NCBI GenBank assembly: GCA_003136335.1
Contig: PLEA01000048.1
Span: 5,043 to 14,626 of the forward strand
Direction: 5' to 3'
Origin: Acidobacteriaceae bacterium
GTDB taxonomy: Bacteria > Acidobacteriota > Terriglobia > Terriglobales > SbA1
Length of the DNA stretch: 9,584 nt
The position numbers and the translations under genes were made by a program. Of this stretch, positions 1-6,026 are shown piece after piece (the stretch's first letter is position 1; each line of letters begins with the position of its first letter). Under the pieces are notes generated by a model. That model was not told the DNA's origin. It searched no databases and saw nothing but the letters and a program-made list of their open reading frames with translations.

Positions 1-1059
1 GCGCCAGTCGAGATGATGGTTGTAAACAAATGCCCGATAGAACAGCACGCCGCCGTGCGGCCTGAGCGCGCGGGCAATCATGTTGCCGGCGTCGACAGGA
101 GTTCGGCCGTAGGTCGATGGACCGAGCTGCCCCTCGGAATCCGCTTTCATCACGAACCCTCCAAAGTCGGGGATCTGACGGTAGATCTCGTCAATTTTGT
201 TTTTCCACCACGCCTCGACTGCCGGGTCGAGCGGATCAAATGTTTGGAGACCCCCAATTTGTTTGGGACTGGCAAAACTGGCTGCCAACCCCAGCCGCAC
301 GCCCCAGGGACGAAGGGCGTCGGCAACCCGAGCCAGTTGCGGAAGAAAGTCATCTTCGAGTGTGCGCGGATCGGCATTCACGTTATTGATCACGCATCCA
401 TTGATCCCGAGCGACCCGAGCAGCCGCGCATAGTCGCGCACCCGGCTCAGATCGCTGCGCACCGCACCCTCCTCGAAAACAATCGATGGCCCTGCGTATC
501 CCCGCTCGATCCCTCCGTTCAGATTGTCCCAATCATCGACCCAGCGCAGGGGCGCAGCAGGCTCCTGCCTCTCGTCGAGCTCGGTCATCTCCTGGCCGAG
601 CGCTATCTTTCGCAGGAAGGCGAACGCGCCATACAGAACGCCGCGATCGTTGGGCGAGGTCACGATCCAGTATTCCAATCCATGCACGTGCGCCATGGTC
701 AGCCAAAAACCGTCATTGCGCAGCTTGCCGGTCAACTTCAGGCCCGGAGCAAATCCCTGGACGTCCCCGAGTGTCCCCAAAATGATGGCCTTCTCCTCCG
801 GAAGGCTCGCCTCCTCTCGCAGCGTCCTCCCGAGCATTCCTCGGACGCCCCGAATCAGTTCTCCTTGTGCCGCTTTGACGACCGGTGAATCGCCAAGCAT
901 CACCACAGCCGCCGGCAGAGATTCATACTTTTGCGCCGCGTGCCGCTCGAGCGGCGCATACCGCAGCCACGCGTCATAGCCCGTCTCCGCATGCAGGTAC
1001 TGCGAGGATGCTCCCGCGAACAACACTCCGAGGATCGCCATCTGAAAATTGCGTCTCAC
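1..1059 (-). CDS. aguA: GH67 alpha-glucuronidase, secreted, N-terminal part (C-terminus beyond window)
   Basis: Family GH67 removes 4-O-methyl-glucuronic acid side groups from xylo-oligosaccharides. Only the first 353 codons are in the window; the family is about 680-730 residues long. The start is GTG at 1059, preceded by AGGAGAG (1066-1072) with a 6-nt gap. Residues 1-24 form a signal peptide (MRRNF then a hydrophobic stretch ending LHA|ET), so the enzyme is exported. An N-terminal domain covers about 25-150. The catalytic barrel then opens with the RWVDDWDN motif (W177), the ERGYAG motif just after it, and GINGCVINNVNA in the middle. The MKADSEG motif supplies K305 and the probable general acid E309. 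The spacings W177-K305-E309 match those I recall for W160-K288-E292 of Cellvibrio GlcA67A. The remaining catalytic acids would lie beyond the edge. The gene has no ORF bounded within the window, so the long plus-strand frame over it is a shadow. Identification is firm; substrate is from family knowledge. Confidence 0.93.
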   Translation of the reverse strand, partial: MRRNFQMAILGVLFAGASSQYLHAETGYDAWLRYAPLERHAAQKYESLPAAVVMLGDSPVVKAAQGELIRGVRGMLGRTLREEASLPEEKAIILGTLGDVQGFAPGLKLTGKLRNDGFWLTMAHVHGLEYWIVTSPNDRGVLYGAFAFLRKIALGQEMTELDERQEPAAPLRWVDDWDNLNGGIERGYAGPSIVFEEGAVRSDLSRVRDYARLLGSLGINGCVINNVNADPRTLEDDFLPQLARVADALRPWGVRLGLAASFASPKQIGGLQTFDPLDPAVEAWWKNKIDEIYRQIPDFGGFVMKADSEGQLGPSTYGRTPVDAGNMIARALRPHGGVLFYRAFVYNHHLDWR

Positions 1060-1130
1060 CTAATTCTCTCCTGAGCAATTTCTCACCGGATCAATCGGAT
1101 CGACGAAATTCGGTAGTGCCTCAGTTTGAA

Positions 1131-1280
1131 TTAGGGAACGGGACTGAAGATCATGCGCAACAGGAAAGAGAAGAAGCCATAGTGGGCGATGTAATACACG
1201 CTCCCAAGGACTGCGGAAACGATAAGAATGAACTTTACCCATGTTGGGAGTTTATCTATGGCCCTTGAAATCGATCCCAT
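1131..1280 (-). CDS. possible 49-residue single-span membrane peptide
   Basis: This short frame starts ATG at 1280 and ends TAA at 1131-1133. It encodes a basic/polar start (MGSISRAIDKLPTW), then a strongly hydrophobic segment at about residues 15-40 (VKFILIVSAVLGSVYY and following), and a short tail ending FSPVP. It reads like a real membrane span, not random sequence. The ribosome binding site is weak: only GAAAG upstream. It lies on the same strand as the GH67 gene, 71 bp upstream of its GTG, so the two could be co-transcribed. It begins only 34 bp after the IS1-like remnant. I recognise no family. A frame overlapping it (1060-1242) gives a less protein-like product. Confidence is limited by the small size. 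Confidence 0.4.
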   Translation of the reverse strand: MGSISRAIDKLPTWVKFILIVSAVLGSVYYIAHYGFFSFLLRMIFSPVP

Positions 1281-1314
1281 CGATAGCCATACTTTCAGAA
1301 AACAAACCGCCCGA

Positions 1315-1485
1315 CTACTTCTTTTTGTAGGGTCCGCGCTTGCCGGGTCTCGGCATGTAGCTATCGGCCATCATAACGATTTCCTCAAGACTCCAAACGT
1401 GGTCACTCAGGCCAGCAGCCATACTCGGAGTGATTCGCAGCGTCTTGTGGATTCTGGCGAAATTGTAGTGTACGTCCGCACGAAC
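1315..1485 (-). pseudogene. IS1-like transposase, C-terminal remnant
   Basis: The last 56 or so residues of an IS1-like DDE transposase are preserved, ending at the TAG at 1315-1317. The recognisable run is HYNFARIHKTLRITPSMAAG, then SDHVWSLEEIVMMADSYMPR and the basic tail GKRGPYKKK. The family's usual end is of the form HYNFxRxHxTLRxTPAMAAG followed by a WSLEE segment. The frame is closed by TAA at 1486-1488 immediately upstream, and none of the catalytic domain is present, so this is a dead fragment. It abuts the IS4-type remnant in the opposite orientation at about 1476-1485. Family recognition is from memory of related sequences. Confidence 0.8.
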
Positions 1486-2250
1486 TTATTCTCGCGGATG
1501 CCGGCTACTGCTCAATCGCTGGGATTGAGTATGTTTGGCAACATGGTGCTGATGTGTTGGTTCGCGTCAACCCTCAGAGCTTCGTGGCTTACTCTGCACA
1601 CGGCAGACGTATCTCACTCCTTCCGCGATTACGCACTTTGTCGAAAGTGGGACAGTTCGGCGAATGGCGAGTTGTCCTGCATGGTCAACGCTCCGCGTTC
1701 GCGGGCCGGTTGTGTGCAGTACGAAAGAACGACAGCGCGATTCAACAGGCTCATCGGCGCTTGCAGCGCAAAGCGAGTAAGAAGCAAATGATCACTAGGC
1801 CGGAAACACTCGAATTCGCTAAGTACGTGATCGTGTTTACGACCCGCTCCAGCGGTTCAACGGCGGACGTTCTGAGAACTTACCGCATGCGTTGGCAAAT
1901 TGAGCTTGCGTTTAAGCGGATGAAGAGCCTTGCCCAACTTGGGCACGTGCCCAAGCATGACGACCGCAGTTCCCGCGCTTGGCTTTATGGGAAATTGTTT
2001 GTCACGCTGCTGGCACAAAAATTGATCTGCATCGGGCGCGATATTTCCCCCTCGGGCTACCTATTCTCGGCGTGGGGGACCGTGTAGCCCGTCGCGTGAA
2101 TTCAGTTTCGCACTTCACCAGATCCAGCAAGCCATCGAACCGCACCTCTCCTTGCAGCAAACTCTCTATTCGTGGAATCAGATTGCACAAGCTCTGGCAG
2201 AAAAGTCGCGCAAGCGACTACTTCAATTGGCGAAATGGCATTTCTCGTGA
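1482..2250 (+). pseudogene. IS4-family transposase, 5'-truncated and frameshifted
   Basis: The reading starts abruptly at ELILADAGYC (from 1482), which carries the family's second catalytic Asp; the first is lost with the missing N-terminus. It continues in the same frame to the TAG at 2085-2087. The YREK signature is intact: Y-x2-R-x3-E-x6-K in YRMRWQIELAFKRMK near 1881-1925, with this E as the third catalytic acid. Beyond it are HDDRSSRAWLYGKL and the hydrophobic LFVTLLAQKL segment. The C-terminal end continues in another frame from about 2086 (SPSREFSFALHQIQQAIEPH and on to LAKWHFS) to the TGA at 2248-2250. That requires one frameshift between about 2050 and 2085, equivalent to a 1-nt insertion. 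With both a missing 5' end and a frameshift, the gene is inactive. No terminal inverted repeats were identified. Confidence 0.85.
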
Positions 2251-2502
2251 ATATCGCTCCAAGACCGATCGGAACGTGCGGTCTGTCAGAAGCCGACTTC
2301 GATGCCAAAACGGGGTCCCCGTCCTCGGCCATAACTTCAGAATTGCCCGTCACTCGGGAACAGTCACGAGAGGCGTCGATGATGGCTTGCTGAGAACGTC
2401 ACTTCTACGCGCGTTGCGAATTATCACGAGTAACACCTGCTTCTATTCATAGAGCGTAAACTTGATATTCGCCAGATCCATCGACCGATGTGGAGGTAAA
2501 CA
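2251..2502. other. intergenic, no gene recognised
   Basis: Between the IS4-type remnant and the glycosidase start I see no coding sequence with protein-like character. Frames that stay open here are short and low in recognisable motifs. The IS right end and the glycosidase promoter should both lie here, but I could not identify terminal repeats or a convincing -35/-10 pair. Confidence 0.4.
2492..2496 (+). promoter_or_regulatory. ribosome binding site of the glycosidase
   Basis: GGAGG lies 6 nt before the ATG at 2503. This fixes the start, and the start in turn gives a sensible signal peptide. Confidence 0.75.
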
Positions 2503-3795
2503 ATGCGACCCACGCTCGCCGCCATCTTCGCCTTCTGGCTCGCCTTTCCACAGGCCATCACTACCGAGAACCTGAAGCCTCTCCTCGATGACGTTTCCTC
2601 CGCATATGCGAAGCTCGAACCGCAGACCATCCGCCCGGCGGAAGGCTACCTCAAGTACGACCACCTGATTCCCGCCGGCTTCTACAAACAGATGTGGGAC
2701 TGGGATGGCTTCTTCATCGGCTCGCACCTTGCCCATCAGAATCGTGAACAAGCGAAGTATCTGAAATGGTGGGTGCTGAGTTTCGCCGGTGCAATCGATA
2801 AAGATGGCTACGTGCCAGGAATCCTGACCACGAAAGGCCTCCCCGGCCCTAAGCTGCATCAAATTCTCGGCACCTTCACCGTCAAGCCATTTCTGGCTCA
2901 AGGGGCGGTCATCGCCTCTGAAAAGCTTGGAGACTATCAATGGGTCTCGCCAGTTTATGAAAACCTGCGCCTTATCGTCGCCTACCGTGAAAAGACGCAA
3001 TACGACCCGAAGTGGAAGTTATTCTTCTGGGAAACCGCCATGCAATCCGGCGAGGACAACAACGTCGCCCTTACCAATGACCCGAACGATCGCAACGCCA
3101 TGCTTGCTGCCGACCTTTGCACCTTCCAGCTGCGCGAGTACAAGGCAATGGCCCGCCTCGCGGAGATGCTGGGCAAAAAGACCGAAGCGGCCGAATACCG
3201 GCAGAAAGCCGATCAGCTGCGCGTTGCCATGCTGAAGCATCTATGGTTCGCCCACGAGAAAATGTTCTTCAATGTGCGCCGCGACACCGGCAAGCCCGTT
3301 CGGCATATTAGCGGTTCGAATTTCGTCCCTCTCATCGAAGACATCCTACCCCGCGCTGACGCCCGCGCCATGATCCGCCAATACTTGTGGAATCCCGACC
3401 ACATGCTCGCGCCTCACGGAATTCGCAGTCTCTCTAAGCAGGATCCCGGTTACAACAACGTCAGCATGATCGAGCCTTACTCGAACTGGCAGGGACCGGT
3501 TTGGATTAACACCAACTTCCTCTACTACCTTGCCCTCAAGCGCTACGGCTTTGAAGCCGAAGCGCGGCAACTCGCCGGTACGTTGGGTCGCCTGGTCCTG
3601 GCAGATATTCAGAAGTGGAACTCAATGCACGAGTGCTACAACGGAGAAACCGGCGAAGGACTGGCGCCCACCGCCGAGCAATCGAAAGATCACGTCTTCC
3701 CCGGCTTCGTCGGCTGGAATCTTCTGGTTCAGGATATCTTGCAGTGTGAGACCAACGGGGATTGTCTTCTGCTCGATTGGCCTGGAAAGAACTGA
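2503..3795 (+). CDS. secreted (alpha/alpha)6 glycosidase, GH63/GH37-like
   Basis: A 430-residue glycoside hydrolase of the trehalase/GH63 type fold, the group that includes mannosylglycerate hydrolases and processing glucosidases. Residues 1-19 form a signal peptide (MRPTLAAIFAFWLAFPQA), so it acts outside the cytoplasm. The QMWDWDGFF motif (63-71) matches the conserved W-D-W/F-D entry motif of the barrel. The SGEDNN motif gives D185 as probable general acid. The EPYSNWQGPVWINTNFLYY motif (324-342) is the family's Y-W-x-G-P-V-W-x-N block. HECYNGETGEG (376-386) gives E377 as probable general base. The length suits a single catalytic domain. The gene stands alone, between IS debris and a convergent peptidase gene. 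The exact substrate (trehalose, mannosylglycerate, an alpha-glucoside or mannoside) cannot be told from the sequence. Being near the GH67 gene hints at glycan use, but the IS debris between them weakens any operon argument. Confidence 0.85.
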   Translation: MRPTLAAIFAFWLAFPQAITTENLKPLLDDVSSAYAKLEPQTIRPAEGYLKYDHLIPAGFYKQMWDWDGFFIGSHLAHQNREQAKYLKWWVLSFAGAIDKDGYVPGILTTKGLPGPKLHQILGTFTVKPFLAQGAVIASEKLGDYQWVSPVYENLRLIVAYREKTQYDPKWKLFFWETAMQSGEDNNVALTNDPNDRNAMLAADLCTFQLREYKAMARLAEMLGKKTEAAEYRQKADQLRVAMLKHLWFAHEKMFFNVRRDTGKPVRHISGSNFVPLIEDILPRADARAMIRQYLWNPDHMLAPHGIRSLSKQDPGYNNVSMIEPYSNWQGPVWINTNFLYYLALKRYGFEAEARQLAGTLGRLVLADIQKWNSMHECYNGETGEGLAPTAEQSKDHVFPGFVGWNLLVQDILQCETNGDCLLLDWPGKN

Positions 3796-3952
3796 TGTTG
3801 CGCCGGGACAGGGCCGCAAGACCTACTACTCGAGTTCCGGGATTGAGCGGAGAAGCGAGCCCTGGCTGAGAACCGGCGCGATCGGTTGGCGCAATTCTTG
3901 TTTTAAGGGGACTCGGTCGAGCAAGGGCTGGGAGACGGGGTCAGACTGCCTC
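3796..3952. other. convergent intergenic gap
   Basis: The gap between the end of the glycosidase gene and the end of the peptidase gene. It holds only short imperfect hairpins such as CTCG-GT-CGAG (3912-3921), not a clear stem followed by a T-run, so no terminator is called. Confidence 0.35.
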
Positions 3953-5071
3953 CTATCGCATCTCCTCCTCAATCTGTTCGGCGGAGTAAGGCAATCCCGG
4001 CGTCAGCAATTCCGCGCCTTCCTTTGTGATCAAGTACATGTCCTCGAGAAAAAATCCCTGACCGTCAACCGATGCGATGGGCTCAAAATTTACCGTCATT
4101 CCCGCGGGTAGCGTTGCCGGAGGCCGGGCTGCGAGCAGGTTCGTCGCATGGATTTGCCAGAAGGGCACATTCTCGCGCTTCGACCACGAATCGATGGCGT
4201 GCTGCGCGAGCGCGCTCTTCGCGGCAGCGCGGTGTCGCAGCAGTTCCAACCGCCACACCTCGTAAACTTGATCGACAGTGACTCCAGCCCGTAACGCCGC
4301 CACGCCGGCCTGATCGGCGGCCACAAAAATGTTCCAGGTTTCGCGTTGATCGTCGCTGTAATGGCCTGAGACCGGAACCGTGCGCCCCAGGTCCCCTTGG
4401 TAATGCTGCCACTCGCATCCCACGTCAAGACGAACCAGTTCTCCGGCTCGCATCTCCTTATTGAGATGATCGTAAAGAGCGAGAGAAAAGAATGGCCGCG
4501 GGAACACGGCGTTTTCGCCGGACATGGACCAAGGCCAGAAATCGGTCCCGTGCGCTCCTGCGTTCCAGCAGGCGCTCTCCACGACCGACTCCACAATTCG
4601 CTGCTGCACGCCAGGACGAATTGCATGCATGCCCGCCAGCAGAGCGGTCACTGTTGTTTTCGCCGCAGAACGTAGCGCGGCTATTTCACCAGCATCCTGC
4701 ACGAACATCAGCGCATTCAGGTCGCGCCTGACTTCCTTGACTTCGAATGCAGGGTATTTGTGCAGAATCCCTTGTATCCACAGCGGAGCCTCGGGAGTCT
4801 TCGCAGTCAGAAGGTTGGCCGGCAGCTCGGGATATTCAGTAACGTCAGCGGCGTAATAAATGCGGGACTGGAGCGAGGTCAAAGTCCCCGCCCTATCCGT
4901 GCCAAGAACGCAGGGACAAGGGCGGGGCAGCCCCAATGGGATAGGCGGAAAGGCTGAGCCAGCTCCCCCGCCTTCTACCAAGTGATGAGCACGTATCCAC
5001 TTTAATTGAGCGATGACGTGGCCGCTGCAATCGAACGGGCTCTCTGCAACTGGATAACTGTCGATCCTCAA
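3953..5071 (-). CDS. M24 aminopeptidase P-like metallopeptidase, N-terminal domain missing (possible pseudogene)
   Basis: The frame codes for the pita-bread catalytic domain of an Xaa-Pro aminopeptidase, which removes N-terminal residues preceding proline using two metal ions. All five metal ligands can be assigned: D216 in RLDVG, D227 in GDLGRT, H308 in WQIHAT, E330 in NFEPI and E343 in FLEDMY. The His region is degenerate compared with the usual GHGxGxxxHE. Recognisable homology begins only near residue 68 (SRIYYAADVTEYPELP). The creatinase-type N-terminal domain expected before it is absent, and residues 1-65 resemble nothing I know. The frame opens with TTG at 5071, and I found no ATG or GTG near the start of homology; the first internal ATG is residue 122. 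A 9-bp GC-rich inverted repeat (4886-4927) lies at the break. Either a 5'-truncated remnant or a short variant with an unrecognised leader; I favour truncation. Confidence 0.75.
   Translation of the reverse strand: MRIDSYPVAESPFDCSGHVIAQLKWIRAHHLVEGGGAGSAFPPIPLGLPRPCPCVLGTDRAGTLTSLQSRIYYAADVTEYPELPANLLTAKTPEAPLWIQGILHKYPAFEVKEVRRDLNALMFVQDAGEIAALRSAAKTTVTALLAGMHAIRPGVQQRIVESVVESACWNAGAHGTDFWPWSMSGENAVFPRPFFSLALYDHLNKEMRAGELVRLDVGCEWQHYQGDLGRTVPVSGHYSDDQRETWNIFVAADQAGVAALRAGVTVDQVYEVWRLELLRHRAAAKSALAQHAIDSWSKRENVPFWQIHATNLLAARPPATLPAGMTVNFEPIASVDGQGFFLEDMYLITKEGAELLTPGLPYSAEQIEEEMR
4886..4927. repeat. GC-rich inverted repeat at the peptidase homology break
   Basis: CCCCGCCCT (4886-4894) and AGGGCGGGG (4919-4927) are perfect 9-bp inverted arms around a 24-nt loop. 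The CCTATCC next to the first arm (4892-4898) also has a reverse-complement partner, GGATAGG, at about 4939-4945. The element lies within a few codons of where aminopeptidase homology stops, so it may mark an insertion or a REP-like repeat. Confidence 0.5.
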
Positions 5072-5182
5072 TCACGCCCGCGACCCGGTCGATAAGTGCT
5101 AACGCGATATTTCAACAGTTGCGCTTTGACGAAACCCTATCTCCACAATGCCTCGCCGTAAATACACTACTAGAATGGTGCC
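5072..5182. other. divergent intergenic region
   Basis: No gene is recognised between the truncated peptidase frame and the peroxiredoxin start. A TTGACG (5126-5131) could serve as a -35 box for the plus-strand gene, but no matching -10 box at normal spacing is visible. An in-frame TAG at 5171-5173 limits the downstream gene to the ATG at 5183. Confidence 0.3.
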
Positions 5183-5734
5183 ATGGCAAAAGTTCCTGTC
5201 GCTGGGGAAATTGCGAGGGGCTTCGAGTTGCTGGACTCGACACGCGCGCCAAGGCGGTTGTCCGAGTTGGTCTCCCAGGAGGGGCGCCTGGTTCTGCTCT
5301 TCTATCGCGGGAATTGGTGACCGTTTTGCCTCCGCCAGTTGGCGGATTATCGCGAACACTATCCGGAAATCAGGTCGGCGGGCGCGAGCCTAGTGGCTGT
5401 TTCGGTGGATTCGTGCGAATCATCGGAGGCCTTGCGAACTCAGCTCTCATTGCCGTTTCCGATTTTGTGCGATACGGAACGACGCGTTGTCAAGGACTGG
5501 GACATCTACAACTCGCGAGAAAGAGGCGGCATCGCCAAACCGGCCGTCTTCGTGATTGATCCCAACCAGGTAGTCCGTTACGCTTCGGTGGACTCGGTCG
5601 CGACGCGCGTTCCAGCCGTCGAGATTGTCCACTTGCTACAAAGTGCTGCCAATGCGCAGCCGATTCGACGCAGAGTTCACATCCCCATGTTGTCGGAGTG
5701 GATCAGGGCGATTCGGAATCACTTTCAAAGTTAG
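5183..5734 (+). CDS. peroxiredoxin-like selenoprotein (AhpC/TSA family) with in-frame Sec-UGA
   Basis: Read through one TGA, this is a 183-residue thioredoxin-fold peroxiredoxin-like protein. The start is ATG at 5183; an in-frame TAG at 5171 excludes earlier starts. The TGA (5318-5320, codon 46) sits in FYRGNW-U-PFC, exactly where relatives have the first Cys of FYRGxWCPFC. The predicted active site is therefore U46-x-x-C49. The same frame continues without a further stop for 137 codons of family sequence: QLADYREHYPEI, then SLVAVSVDS, FPILCDTERRVVKDW and GGIAKPAVFVID. A hairpin suited to a bacterial SECIS begins 10 nt after the TGA. Selenocysteine-containing peroxiredoxin-like proteins are known in bacteria, so this is a known type, not a new family. 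It probably reduces peroxides or disulphides in the cytoplasm; no signal peptide is seen. Standard gene calling would give only the fragment from 5339 and lose the redox centre. The alternative, a plain nonsense mutation, is less likely given the site and the hairpin. Confidence 0.82.
5331..5346 (+). promoter_or_regulatory. putative bacterial SECIS hairpin
   Basis: TCCGCC-AGTT-GGCGGA is a perfect 6-bp stem with a tetraloop, inside the coding region after the TGA at 5318-5320. The apical loop starts 17 nt after the TGA and has G as its second base. This fits the usual bSECIS rules (loop roughly 16-37 nt downstream, with a G in the first two loop positions), recognised by SelB. Caution: the codons for Arg-Gln-Leu-Ala (CGC CAG TTG GCG) are partly self-complementary, so part of the stem could arise from coding alone. 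Confidence 0.65.
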
Positions 5735-5843
5735 GCGGATGAATTCGTCAGTGAGTGCAATCGCGATTTACCGTCAATTGGCATACGGATTTCGAAGCGT
5801 AAGCAATCGGCTACTAACAGCGCCCGAAGGGAACGGCGTCCGC

Positions 5844-6020
5844 ATGATTTACCGCAAGAGCATAATGGCAGGACTTGTCGCTGTGTTTTCGGTCTTGCTC
5901 TTCGTCGATCGAGCGCCAGATGGCGGCGTAAGCGACACTGCGGTGGATGAAGCACGAAGTATCCCGCTCATCGCAAGAAACGCGATGAGTGGGGCACCCC
6001 GCAACGGACCAAAGAACTAG
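5844..6020 (+). CDS. possible 58-residue secreted or membrane-anchored peptide
   Basis: An ATG at 5844 opens a 58-codon frame ending TAG at 6018-6020. Residues 1-6 are basic (MIYRKS), residues 7-21 are hydrophobic (IMAGLVAVFSVLLFV), and the rest is a polar tail (DRAPDGGVSDTAVDEARSIP and on). That pattern fits a signal peptide or N-terminal anchor. A GAAGGGA stretch lies about 12 nt upstream, rather far for a ribosome binding site. The gene lies 109 bp after the selenoprotein in the same direction and ends 6 bp from the convergent BlaR1-like gene. No family is recognised. Confidence 0.35.
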   Translation: MIYRKSIMAGLVAVFSVLLFVDRAPDGGVSDTAVDEARSIPLIARNAMSGAPRNGPKN

Positions 6021-6026
6021 CCGTCG

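Noticed and set aside
13..888. Long open plus-strand frame of 291 codons
   Set aside because: It is antisense to the GH67 alpha-glucuronidase, whose motifs on the minus strand are unmistakable; the plus-strand product is rich in Arg/Pro/His without family motifs.
2002..2353. Minus-strand frames across the IS4-type remnant
   Set aside because: They are shadows of the transposase pseudogene, which carries the YREK signature on the plus strand.
2443..3000. 185-codon minus-strand frame within the glycosidase
   Set aside because: It is antisense to a gene with a signal peptide, strong ribosome binding site and conserved catalytic motifs.
3929..3947. GAGACGGGGTCAGACTGCC as a possible dispersed repeat
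   Set aside because: It recalls repeats I have seen near REP-type elements, but only one copy exists in the window and it has no hairpin, so it cannot be supported.
5119..5559. 146-codon plus-strand frame overlapping the peroxiredoxin-like gene
   Set aside because: Its translation resembles no protein, whereas the neighbouring frame read through the TGA gives clear peroxiredoxin motifs on both sides of the stop.
5339..5734. A short peroxiredoxin starting at TTG 5339
   Set aside because: It would lack the redox centre and the first beta strand, and the upstream 45 codons in the same frame are plainly part of the same domain.
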